A stretch of DNA of 38,038 nt from positions 1-38,038 of the forward strand of contig JAPPMB010000160.1 of the NCBI GenBank assembly GCA_028819255.1, read 5' to 3'. Origin of the DNA: Bryobacterales bacterium. Lineage in GTDB: Bacteria > Acidobacteriota > Terriglobia > Bryobacterales > UBA6623. The position numbers and the translations under genes are program-made. This document shows positions 1-7,698 of the stretch, one piece after another (positions within the stretch are counted from its first letter, which is position 1; the number at the start of each line of letters is the position of its first letter). The notes beneath the pieces were generated by a model. The model searched no databases and had not been told where the DNA came from. It saw nothing but the letters and a program-made list of their open reading frames with translations.

Positions 1-500
1 GACAACACTGCCGGAACTGAGAATTAGGGTCTAATTGGAAATGAAAATCAGTGCTAGAGCGAAGACCGCCCGGTTCGCAGCTTACGACGGCCGGTTCTCC
101 CTCCATCCGCCGATCATTCCGACCTGGCCTTTCCGCGCCGGGGCCGCGGGCCAGAGTGGGCATGGCGAGGGCCTTTCCCGGCCGTCCGCCCGGGGTCGGA
201 TCACTCCTCCCTTGGTCCGGCACTCCGGACGGACGGCGGATCTCTCGAGGTGGGTTAGACAGCGTTCCGTGCGCAACCGGTGCCCTGGATGAATCCGGAC
301 TTCGTTGTCGGCTGCTCACTCGTCCAGTGCCCCATGCCTCGTGTTCGGTTCTTGTCCGTCATCTCACGCCCTTGGCTCCGTGCTTCCCTCACACACCGCC
401 TCGCGACGACGCCCTTGCGCGTTGCGGAACTTCGCCCCCATCGGGCTGTCCAGGAGCGTCTCCTAAGTCGGGCTGCTGACCGATCCGATCTGCAGGATCT
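1..500. other. No recognisable gene
   Basis: No reading frame in these 500 bases has protein-like composition. The short open frames are rich in Arg, Pro, Ser and Gly, as expected of chance frames in GC-rich DNA. No RNA gene or repeat is seen. It lies beyond the 3' end of the decayed minus-strand gene at 501. Confidence 0.5.
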
Positions 501-1760
501 CTAGTTACCGTCCAGCACGACCCGCTCAAAGCGGCGTGGCCAAGCAACAGTGAGATCCGCCTGTTTCGACACGCGGTTGCGACGAATCCCAGCCTCGCCA
601 AACCTCGGCTCTTCTGCGTAACTGGACGGGATGTGGTCGTGGGTCCAGCCGGCGAAGTGGTCGCGAGACAAGGACACAAAGGCAATCCCCGCAGATCGCT
701 CACGGATGCGATCTACTGCTCGGAGGTCTTCAGTCCCGCGCAAGGGAAGGGATCCGAATGGGCTTACGGCCGCCGCCAGTCCGGGGCCGAGGGAGAAATC
801 GTCGATAACCAGTGTCCGGTCGGCCGAGGGGTCCTCGACTGATTCATCGGCCGCCCGATTCTCCCTATTTCGTCCGTGGCCCAATCCTGCTGCAACACCC
901 TCAAATTCCGCCTCTGCGAAGATCTGTCGCAACACGACCGAATCGTTCAATGCGAGTCTGCCAGCATGGCTTCGCTCTGGTCGTCCCCGATCATCGTCGC
1001 ACCAAGCCAGGATCGTCGGATCCTAGCCGTTCTTCTCTGTCCCCCAGCGTGACACCACCGCCCACCGCCTGGCAGGTACCCTCCGGCTGTTGAGTGCCAC
1101 AACCAAGGTCCTCCTCACCTGCTTCATTGCCGTGCACAGGGTTCTTGGCGTGTCTGTCGGTCCACGCCAGTTCCTGACACCCGGGTCGAAGCTACCCTTT
1201 GCCTCTGCGATCACCGAGCCGACGGAGTCCAAACCAATCCAGTCCGCTAGATAGCCACGAGAAGCCTTCTCGATTCGAAAGTCCTCCTGACGCAGCCGAT
1301 CCTCTGCCACATCCAGTGGAACGAGGTGGCGGATCCCTTCCTGCGTGGTCAAGTAGGCTCTTGCTCTCTACCGTCCCATAAGGCCGGAGTAAGCGATTCT
1401 TGCATTTCGCCCGATGCCGGGTCCGTTGCCACTCCATCGCAGGTCGCATCCCTCCGCGATCATCCCGCGGAACAATCGGGTCCAGATTGCGGCGTGAGGT
1501 GCGGAGGTGACGAACGTCTCTCGTGCGGCAGCGTTGCCGAGCTGAGTCAGTTCGACGTCGTGGTCGTGACCGAGCACATTGGGATGTGACGGGCCACCCC
1601 GGCGCAGCCACACCCTATGTGTCGTGAATCCGTTTGCCAATGGACTTCTGTCGCGAATGCGATGGGCCTTCCTCACCGGGCGCTGCCCCTGAGGACTGTG
1701 TTGGAGCAACTTGTCCTCTTCCAAGCGTCGCACAGAAGGCTCTTCCTCGGCACACCGCAA
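501..1760 (-). pseudogene. Decayed hypothetical protein gene with in-frame TAG stops
   Basis: One minus-strand frame stays protein-like for about 420 codons but is cut by TAG at 1368-1370 and again at 1023-1025, before a terminal TAG at 501-503. Reading through the stops gives a continuous protein: THRVWLRRGG and HDHDVELTQLG, then DLRWSGNGPGIGR, then EAKGSFDPGV, then SRWGTE. It then continues smoothly into DPTILAWCDDD and a hydrophilic C-terminus. From memory this block order resembles a conserved bacterial protein of unknown function, in which the first stop would replace an aromatic residue and the second a hydrophobic one. No function can be assigned. The N-terminus is not clear; homologous-looking sequence may continue upstream in another frame. 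Point-mutation decay is the likeliest reading, and amber readthrough is a remote alternative. Confidence 0.5.
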
Positions 1761-2224
1761 GGATCCGCGGGTCGTGATCGGGGCGGGCCGCGTTGCCCGG
1801 AGACCAGGTCCGTCGCGAGATCGCTGTTGCTACCATGGCGCGGAACACCAACGGGATTGGTGTGGAGGAGCACAAGTTGAGTCGGTCTGACCCACCGCAA
1901 GAAAGGATATACACGGGCGTTGAGCGGGTGCGCGATCGGACCGCCCAGGGCCCGACGCAGAAGGGGAATCGCTTACCGGCCAACGAAGGGCGTCCGGGAC
2001 CACGAAAGACCTACGAACGGCACGTCCCTGTCCGCCGGTACCGTATCCATCTTCGGGTTGTCCACCAACCTCGGGGGATCGAGTTCGGCAATGTGGGCAG
2101 ACATCTGCCAACCGCAAAGTATCGTTGACTCCATGCTCGGCCATGCCGGACCACTGACGAAGGCAACGTGTGAAGTGAACGAAGCTCCGCCGGAGCTTGG
2201 GCATCCCAAGGGAGTCGAGGCCAA
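1673..2224 (-). pseudogene. Possible upstream fragment of the decayed locus
   Basis: A second minus-strand frame, different from the one at 501-1760, looks protein-like here: SFTSHVAFVSGPAWPS, LCGWQMSAHIAELDPPRLVD, DVPFVGLSWSRTPFVGR, then a TAA at 1973-1975. After the stop it continues with LRWVRPTQLVLLHTNPVGVP and SNSDLATDLV. The composition is unlike a chance frame, and the two halves read naturally across the stop. It may be the N-terminal part of the gene at 501-1760, separated from it by a frameshift near 1800, or a separate dead gene. No family is recognised. Confidence 0.3.
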
Positions 2225-2624
2225 TGGCGTACCGCAACATCACCGGTTCTCGTGACCGCTATTGCACCAATGGGGAGGGCTGGAACACCAAATGCAATGG
2301 ATTATGTCTTGAGGCCTAGTCAATTCATTGCACCGTGGTTCGCAGTCAGATGACACGGAAGGGCTGCGGTCTCCGATCGGCACTCGGACAAGCGCCCGCC
2401 GTGCTCCGATGTCGGCCTTGTGTGGCCTCTCGCATCCTACGGTACCCAACCACAATTGGAATCGCCGGTTCGACCTCCCCGCTTGGAGCGTGCCAGAAGA
2501 AGGCCGAAGGCCGATCAGTGCCACTTCTGAGTGGCAAATGCGATGGAGACGCAATTGCAGGGTGGAGGCCGTTCGAGCGGACCGGCCGCCCGATGGCAGG
2601 CAAAATGCAAGTACGATAGGTGCG
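2225..2624. other. No recognisable gene
   Basis: About 400 bases between the decayed minus-strand locus and the small membrane protein. The frame of the small gene stays open upstream to 2328, but those extra codons give Arg/Pro/Ser-rich sequence unlike the body of the protein, so I do not count them as coding. A promoter for the small gene should lie here, but no convincing -35/-10 pair was found. Confidence 0.45.
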
Positions 2625-2921
2625 ATGGCTGAGGTTCCTCCACCTCCGGACGAGCTCCCGGAGGGATTCTCGCTGCAAGGCGACAAGAAGAAGGATTCCT
2701 GGAAGGATCACTACCGGCGCCTGACCGAACTGACCGAAGAGATCCGCAAAGCCAACCGGGATCTGCTGGAAAACCGCAAGGCGCTGCTGCGCGATCTCAA
2801 GAGGGTTGAGAAGATCTTCGCCTCGCCGGGCCGCGTCGTCATTCTGGGTGCCCTGGGGGCGATCATTGGGATGGCCGCCTACCACATATCCGGGGTTGTC
2901 CTTAAGGTGCTGTTGGACTAG
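2625..2921 (+). CDS. Small coiled-coil membrane protein, hypothetical
   Basis: A 98-residue protein. The N-terminus is Pro/Glu-rich (EVPPPPDELPEG). Residues of roughly 20-65 are highly charged (KKKDSWKDHYRRLTEL, then EEIRKANRDLLENRK) and look like an amphipathic helix or coiled coil. The last 30 or so residues form one hydrophobic segment (VVILGALGAIIGMAAY and on), which fits a C-terminal membrane anchor with the charged part in the cytoplasm. The frame is open further upstream, but the ATG at 2625 begins the protein-like part and has a weak AGGTG a few bases before it. It stands alone between decayed genes. The topology suggests a small structural or regulatory tail-anchored protein. No family is recognised. 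Confidence 0.6.
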   Translation: MAEVPPPPDELPEGFSLQGDKKKDSWKDHYRRLTELTEEIRKANRDLLENRKALLRDLKRVEKIFASPGRVVILGALGAIIGMAAYHISGVVLKVLLD

Positions 2922-3750
2922 GGACGCGACGGGCTCGCATCGCCGACGGGGCGGCGCGCCGCAGCCACCCACCAGACCAAGATCTCCCTGGTCATCGGGC
3001 CGGGCTCGCGGCGATGGCGCCCGACACCGTGGAATCTGCGCTTAGGCTGCTGGCCGCAGCCCCTGTTCCGGGCATGAATTCGTCCTCGCTGCTCGCCGCC
3101 GATCCGTTGCGAGCCCGCTCCTGACTGCCCAAGTCCACCCGTTGGCCCCGCTGCCGAGACCCTCGAAGAATCCGCAAGGCACCGGCGTTGTTTCCGTGTG
3201 GATCACTGGTCCTCCCCACATCTTCGTACTGGATTTGCACACTGTGTCAGAGAATTCTGCCCAATCCTTCCTGTGCCAGGCTCCGACAACGTCCACATCC
3301 CTGTCTTTGGCCTGACAGCAGGGAGTGAATTGACAACCTTGGCACCTCCGTCTCTTGCACGGTTACCCGCAACCCCTCCGCATCCTCGTCCCGTTCCTGC
3401 ATCTCGATGTCCACCCGCGCTGTGTCCTCGTTCACTACGGCCGCCGTCGCGCTGCCCTGCCTGCGGTGACCTCCACGCCTGCACGTGCACGGGATCCACT
3501 GGCGCTGCACCCCACGCGACGACCACGTGCCGCATCTGACAGGTCCGCTGCATCAGAACCCGGGCCGGCTCCGCCAATGCTACCCGCAGCGTCTCGCTCC
3601 GGTGCCTTGAGATCCTCCCAGTGATGCTTCAACGGATCCCAGCGCAGACACTGGCCCGGCACTCCGGCACCTCGACAGTATCTGCCGGTCCGCCACCGAT
3701 CGGACTGCCGGACTTGGAACCGGTGGCCGAAGCGTCCTTGGTACGTTGGA
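2922..3750 (-). pseudogene. Degenerate stretch with minus-strand gene remnants
   Basis: No intact gene in about 830 bases. On the minus strand, protein-like segments occur in all three frames in succession. Around 3650-3588 the frame reads RWDPLKHHWEDLKAPERDA; from about 3580, in a second frame, ARVLMQRTCQMRHVVVAW; around 3438-3310, in a third, ARVDIEMQERDEDAEGLRV. Around 3290-3100, back in the first frame, it reads GAWHRKDWAEFSDTV. Each is short and interrupted, as expected of a gene that has taken several small indels. The parent family is not recognised, and the order of fragments is my reconstruction. Confidence 0.3.
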
Positions 3751-5241
3751 TCACCTGACGTTGGACAGATACTCCCGCAGCTGCATCTCGGCGTCCGAAA
3801 CCGCCTCGTTGTTGCCCGCCGCTGCCGCCGCTTTCCGGAGGCCAACCAGTGCGAGCGCACGTTTGGGAGTGCGGCTCAGGGCGGTCTCGAAGGCCTCCAG
3901 CGCCTCTTCTGCGCGGTCGAGACCGAGAAGAGCCTCGCCCAGCAATTCGAACGAGGGCTTCACCGGGAAGGGCGGACCGTATCCGAATGGTGTACCCTCT
4001 TCCAGTTCCGTGGCTGCTCGAAGCTTTGACAGACCCTTTTCGACGTTGCCCGATTCCAGCAGCAGGAGACCCTCCAGCTCCAGGGCGGCAACCGGAAGGG
4101 ATGTGGTCTTCTTTCCGTGCTCGTCCGCCTTGGCCCTGAGCTTCTTGTGCCACTCGCGGGCCCGGTCCGGATCGCCTGTCTTCAGTGCCCTCATGCCCTC
4201 TGCCAGCGCGTTGGCTCCCCAGGCGCGATTGTCGAGCCCCTCGTCGTTCACGGGCTTCAGGTCGGCGTCCCAGGCTCCGGCGTCGACAAGGAAGTGTGAG
4301 CGCATGTATGCCTGGTGATTTCGCGAATGCCGGGAGCCGGATTGCTCTACGTCCGCCTCGATGATCGAGAGCTGCTTCCTTGCATCACTCATGAGCCCCT
4401 TCTGCAGGTAGCTGTACTGAAGCCACCAGAGCGCATGGTAGCCGCGATCGTCGCTTCCCAGTCCGAGGCGCTTCACCCGGTTCTCCGACGATTTCCAGGA
4501 GTCGAGGTTCGAGGAAATGCACTCGTCCCACATCCCCAGGGCGAGAAACACATGGGACGGCATGTGCTGGGCGTGCGGAGCTGCCGAGGCAACGTCGGCA
4601 TAGCGGCGCGCGTACCGCAATCCGAGCGGTGCGTGAATTGGATCGTCGAACGCGTGAATCAGGTAGTGCAGGGCTCCCGGATGATCGGGATTCTCGGCGT
4701 AGACCTGCTCGGCGATCGACGCGATCTTCATGTAGGTGCGGGTGTCCCGCCTGGTTTCCGTCACACCGAAGAGCGAGACCGCATACAGGCTTCGAGCCTC
4801 CAGGTCCTCGGGATGGGTATCCGAGAGTCGACCCATCGCTGCTGAGTATCGTTTCCACCGCTCCTTGCGGCCCCCCTCACCGAATGCAACCCTTGCAGCT
4901 TCGAGGTAGAGCTTCTCCCTGGGGGTGGCCGAGCCGGCATCGGAACCCTTTGCAAGTGCCGCCCTGCCCTTCTCCAGGTTCTCGCGTCCCCAGACCGGGC
5001 GGTAGTGCGACAGCGCCTCTCCCCAATAGGCGAGAGCAAGATCGGGATCTGCCTTCTGGGCCTCCTGGAACGCGACAGCCGCGTCATCGTACTCGAAGTT
5101 GTGCATCAGCAAGACGCCCCGCAGGAACGGCTCCTGCGCATCGTTGGATCCGCTGTTCGGGAATTCGATGACACCCAGCTTCGGCCCGCCCGCCAGGGGC
5201 ATGGCAACCGACAGCAGGAGGAACGCAAGAGTGGCTCTCAT
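3751..5241 (-). CDS. Secreted tetratricopeptide-repeat protein
   Basis: A 496-residue protein starting MRATLAFLLLSVAMPLAGG, a clear Sec signal peptide, so it should be periplasmic or anchored outside. The body is alpha-helical with TPR-like pairs: DDAAVAFQEAQKADPDLALAYWGEA near the N-terminus, and ADEHGKKTTSLPVAALELEG and EEALEAFETALSRTPKRALALVG near the C-terminus. The central segment LHYLIHAFDDPIHAPLG followed by AAPHAQHMPSHVFLALG is typical of acidobacterial and planctomycetal secreted TPR proteins. The frame extends further upstream to 5457, but that part is Arg/Pro/Ser-rich; the ATG at 5241 fits the signal peptide. It follows the SUMF1-fold gene after a 239-base gap, so it may be the last gene of that operon or have its own promoter. 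TPRs suggest a scaffold or binding role; the partner is unknown. Confidence 0.85.
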   Translation of the reverse strand: MRATLAFLLLSVAMPLAGGPKLGVIEFPNSGSNDAQEPFLRGVLLMHNFEYDDAAVAFQEAQKADPDLALAYWGEALSHYRPVWGRENLEKGRAALAKGSDAGSATPREKLYLEAARVAFGEGGRKERWKRYSAAMGRLSDTHPEDLEARSLYAVSLFGVTETRRDTRTYMKIASIAEQVYAENPDHPGALHYLIHAFDDPIHAPLGLRYARRYADVASAAPHAQHMPSHVFLALGMWDECISSNLDSWKSSENRVKRLGLGSDDRGYHALWWLQYSYLQKGLMSDARKQLSIIEADVEQSGSRHSRNHQAYMRSHFLVDAGAWDADLKPVNDEGLDNRAWGANALAEGMRALKTGDPDRAREWHKKLRAKADEHGKKTTSLPVAALELEGLLLLESGNVEKGLSKLRAATELEEGTPFGYGPPFPVKPSFELLGEALLGLDRAEEALEAFETALSRTPKRALALVGLRKAAAAAGNNEAVSDAEMQLREYLSNVR

Positions 5242-5480
5242 GGTTCGTAAGACTAGCAGACTCCCGAACTCGCTGGTGCGGGATTCGATCTCGAGGGTTG
5301 GGCGGATTGCCTGCGGGCGCGGACGAGTCGGCTGCGGATTGCGAGCGCGGTCCCGTTCGGCGGATCGAAACGGGGCCCGATGGCCTGATGGCGAATCCCG
5401 GAGGCCTGACGGAGGAGATGGTCGCGAACTGCCCGGCGGAACGGAGGTCTTTCGCAATCAACCTGTCAAGGGACGGCGGA

Positions 5481-6287
5481 TCACTCCATGTCCCGGACGC
5501 AGCGGAAGCCCAGGTTGGGAGTGCGCTGCGTTGGTCTGATCCAGTTCCGGAAGAAGACCGTGAGCCGGTTGGGCCCGTCCGACCACGCGCCGCCCCGCAC
5601 GATCTTGTACATGCCTTCCGACGGGCCCTTGGGATTCGCGGTTGGGCTCTCCGAGTAGTACGTCCGCAGGAACCAGTCCTGGCACCATTCCGCGACGCCA
5701 CCCGCCATGTCATGGAGTCCGAACTCGTTGGGCGGATGCTGTGCGACCACAGCCGGGCCTTTCGCCGTCGAATACCGTGCCTTGCCGCGGTCCGGCTTGT
5801 CGTCGCCCCACGGGTACCGGGCGCCGTTGAGGTTTCCGCGCGCGGCCCGCTCCCACTCGGCTTCGGTTGGAAGGCGCTTGCCCCTCCATTCGCAGAATGC
5901 CGCAGCGTCGTGCCAGTCGACGTTGTACGCCGGATGCCGCGCCAGCTCCTGCGGCATCTCGCCCTTGGGCCAGTGATAGGGAGGCCGGTGACCCTGCGAC
6001 GAGACGAATTCGGCGTAGGATTCGTGCGTGACTTCCGTGGCATCCATCCAGAACGCGTCCAGCCTGACCGCGTGCGCCGGAAGGTCGTCCCTGAGAATCA
6101 GCGGCCGCATGCCTGTCTCGTCATCCGAGGTCGAGAAGGTCCGGCCCATCGTGAATTCGCCCTCCGGAATCCGCACCATGCCCTGTGGCGCTGCGGTCTC
6201 TTCAGGTCCGGTCTCGGCCGGTGCCGGACCTGCGAGGCACGCGGCCAGGGCGACAAGCGCGCCGGCCGGGCGCTGGCTCCGGAGCAT
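5481..6287 (-). CDS. SUMF1/formylglycine-generating-enzyme-fold protein lacking catalytic cysteines
   Basis: A 268-residue protein with a Sec-type leader (ALVALAACLAGPAPAE) and the full SUMF1 fold: GMVRIPEGEFTMG at the start, VRLDAFWMDATEVTHESYAEF, RLPTEAEWERAARG, RYPWGDD, GLHDMAGGVAEWCQDWF, and the terminal VRGGAW with NLGFRCVRD. Genuine formylglycine-generating enzymes carry two redox cysteines between the last two blocks. Here that stretch reads SDGPNRLTVFFRNWIRPTQ, with no cysteine, so it is probably not a sulfatase-maturing enzyme. Its start overlaps the stop of the upstream DUF1501 gene as TGATG, implying translational coupling. A C-type-lectin-like binding role or an iron-dependent activity, as in other SUMF1-fold families, is possible but not shown. 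Confidence 0.85.
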   Translation of the reverse strand: MLRSQRPAGALVALAACLAGPAPAETGPEETAAPQGMVRIPEGEFTMGRTFSTSDDETGMRPLILRDDLPAHAVRLDAFWMDATEVTHESYAEFVSSQGHRPPYHWPKGEMPQELARHPAYNVDWHDAAAFCEWRGKRLPTEAEWERAARGNLNGARYPWGDDKPDRGKARYSTAKGPAVVAQHPPNEFGLHDMAGGVAEWCQDWFLRTYYSESPTANPKGPSEGMYKIVRGGAWSDGPNRLTVFFRNWIRPTQRTPNLGFRCVRDME

Positions 6288-7672
6288 CAGGCGAAGAGTT
6301 CGGCGATCTCGTCCGCGATGCACGGCTCGGTGGCGCCGAGAGGGTCGACAAAGCGGTAGACCCGGCGCGAGGGCGTGTTCGTCACTTCCTTGAGCCAGTC
6401 GATGCCCAGGGCCGAGTATACCGAGGCGACGATGTTCTCGGTCTTCGGCTGCATGCGGTACTTCCAGCCTGTCTCGAGCGCGTGCTCGCCGGCCGCGTCA
6501 GTCCGGCCGATGATCGTTCCGCCCTTGACGCCGCCGCCTGCGAAGAGCCCGATGTAGACCTCGTTGTAGTGGTGGCGTCCGCCCACCAGGTTCAGCGCTC
6601 CCGGCACGCGGCCGAACTCGGTCGGGACGACCACGATCGTCTCGTCCAGCATGGTCCTGGAGCGGTCCCGGGGCGAAGGCGTGGACTCGAGGTCGGTGAG
6701 CAGGCTCGACAACGCACGGTCCAGGTCGTTGCAGTGCCTGTAGTGGTTCGACCGCGCTTCGTGGTCGTAGATGCGCTTGTGGTGGTCCCACCCCGCGTGC
6801 TTGACGTGCACGTAGCGCGTGCCGGCATCCGCCACAACCAGGTTCCGTGCCATCAGACAGCCTCGTCCGACGGAGTTGTCGCCGTAGCGCTCCTTCTCGG
6901 CGTCGTCCAGCGCCAGCGCCTCCGGCCAGCGCGGATCGCCGAGCACGTGAAAGGCCTCTTCCTGGAACGTGCGGAATGCGCTCATCTGCGGTCCGCGCCC
7001 GCCGAGTTCCTTCTGGACGGCGCGCTCGAGGTCGCCGAGGAGCCGGAATCTCTCCTCGAGCAGGGCGAGCGCCTCACCGGACGCCGTCACGCTGCCGGCC
7101 CCTGCGCCCGCGTCGATGTCCAGCCCTGAGAACTTCGGGTGGTAGAGGCCGCTCGGCAGCGCAAGGTTGCGCAGATTGCACGTCACGAACGTCGGGAACG
7201 TGTCGCTCTCTCTTCGCTGCGGCTCCAGCTCGGCCGCGACGACCGTTCCGACCGGCGGAATCTCGGCCGCCTGCGCGGGGTTGAGCGGCCGGCCCGCCCG
7301 GGTGTAGTACTCGCCACGGAAGTGGACCACCTCATGGCTCTTGAACGTTCGGACGATCGCGACGCGGTCCATCATTCCCGAGAGCTTGGGGAACAGGCGA
7401 TAGGGAATGTAGAGGCCGTTGCGCACCTCTCGGACGTCGAAGTCCGCCTGCGTGCCGGCGTCCTCCTTGAAGTCGAACGTGTCGACGTGGCTGATTGCGC
7501 CCGCCGCCTCGACGATGATCGCGAAGCGTGCCGTGCCGCGCGGCGTGGCGCGGCCTCCTGCGCGGGCCCGCGCAGGCCAGAGGCCTTCGCCGACCAGTCC
7601 CCCGAGCAGGCTCCCGGCTCCAAGCCGTAGCGTGTCGCGCCGCGTCGGTGCGATGTCTCGAACGGTGCGCAT
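6287..7672 (-). CDS. DUF1501 domain protein, Tat-exported
   Basis: A 461-residue protein. The leader TRRDTLRLGAGSLLGGLVG is a twin-arginine signal, so the protein is exported folded to the periplasm. DUF1501 belongs to the alkaline phosphatase/sulfatase-like superfamily. Visible family blocks are SHVDTFDFKED near the N-terminus, SHEVVHFRGEYYTRAGRP, RYVHVKHAGWDHHKRIYDHE (His/Asp-rich, likely metal-binding), and TIVVVPTEFGRVPGALN. Family members sit beside DUF1549/DUF1553 genes in Planctomycetes and Acidobacteriota, as here: the upstream DUF1553 gene ends 26 bases before this start. The substrate is unknown; a sugar-ester hydrolase or phosphatase role is a guess. An in-frame extension upstream of 7672 overlaps the neighbour and has no protein-like sequence, so the ATG before the Tat motif was chosen. 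Confidence 0.9.
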   Translation of the reverse strand: MRTVRDIAPTRRDTLRLGAGSLLGGLVGEGLWPARARAGGRATPRGTARFAIIVEAAGAISHVDTFDFKEDAGTQADFDVREVRNGLYIPYRLFPKLSGMMDRVAIVRTFKSHEVVHFRGEYYTRAGRPLNPAQAAEIPPVGTVVAAELEPQRRESDTFPTFVTCNLRNLALPSGLYHPKFSGLDIDAGAGAGSVTASGEALALLEERFRLLGDLERAVQKELGGRGPQMSAFRTFQEEAFHVLGDPRWPEALALDDAEKERYGDNSVGRGCLMARNLVVADAGTRYVHVKHAGWDHHKRIYDHEARSNHYRHCNDLDRALSSLLTDLESTPSPRDRSRTMLDETIVVVPTEFGRVPGALNLVGGRHHYNEVYIGLFAGGGVKGGTIIGRTDAAGEHALETGWKYRMQPKTENIVASVYSALGIDWLKEVTNTPSRRVYRFVDPLGATEPCIADEIAELFA

Positions 7673-7698
7673 GGCGGGTCTCCTTCTGTGCGGTCCGG

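Noticed and set aside
501..2243. Genetic recoding of TAG as sense
   Set aside because: The intact genes elsewhere in the window terminate at TAG (for example 9716 and 15848) without read-through sequence, and a TAA plus a frame change lie in the same decayed locus.
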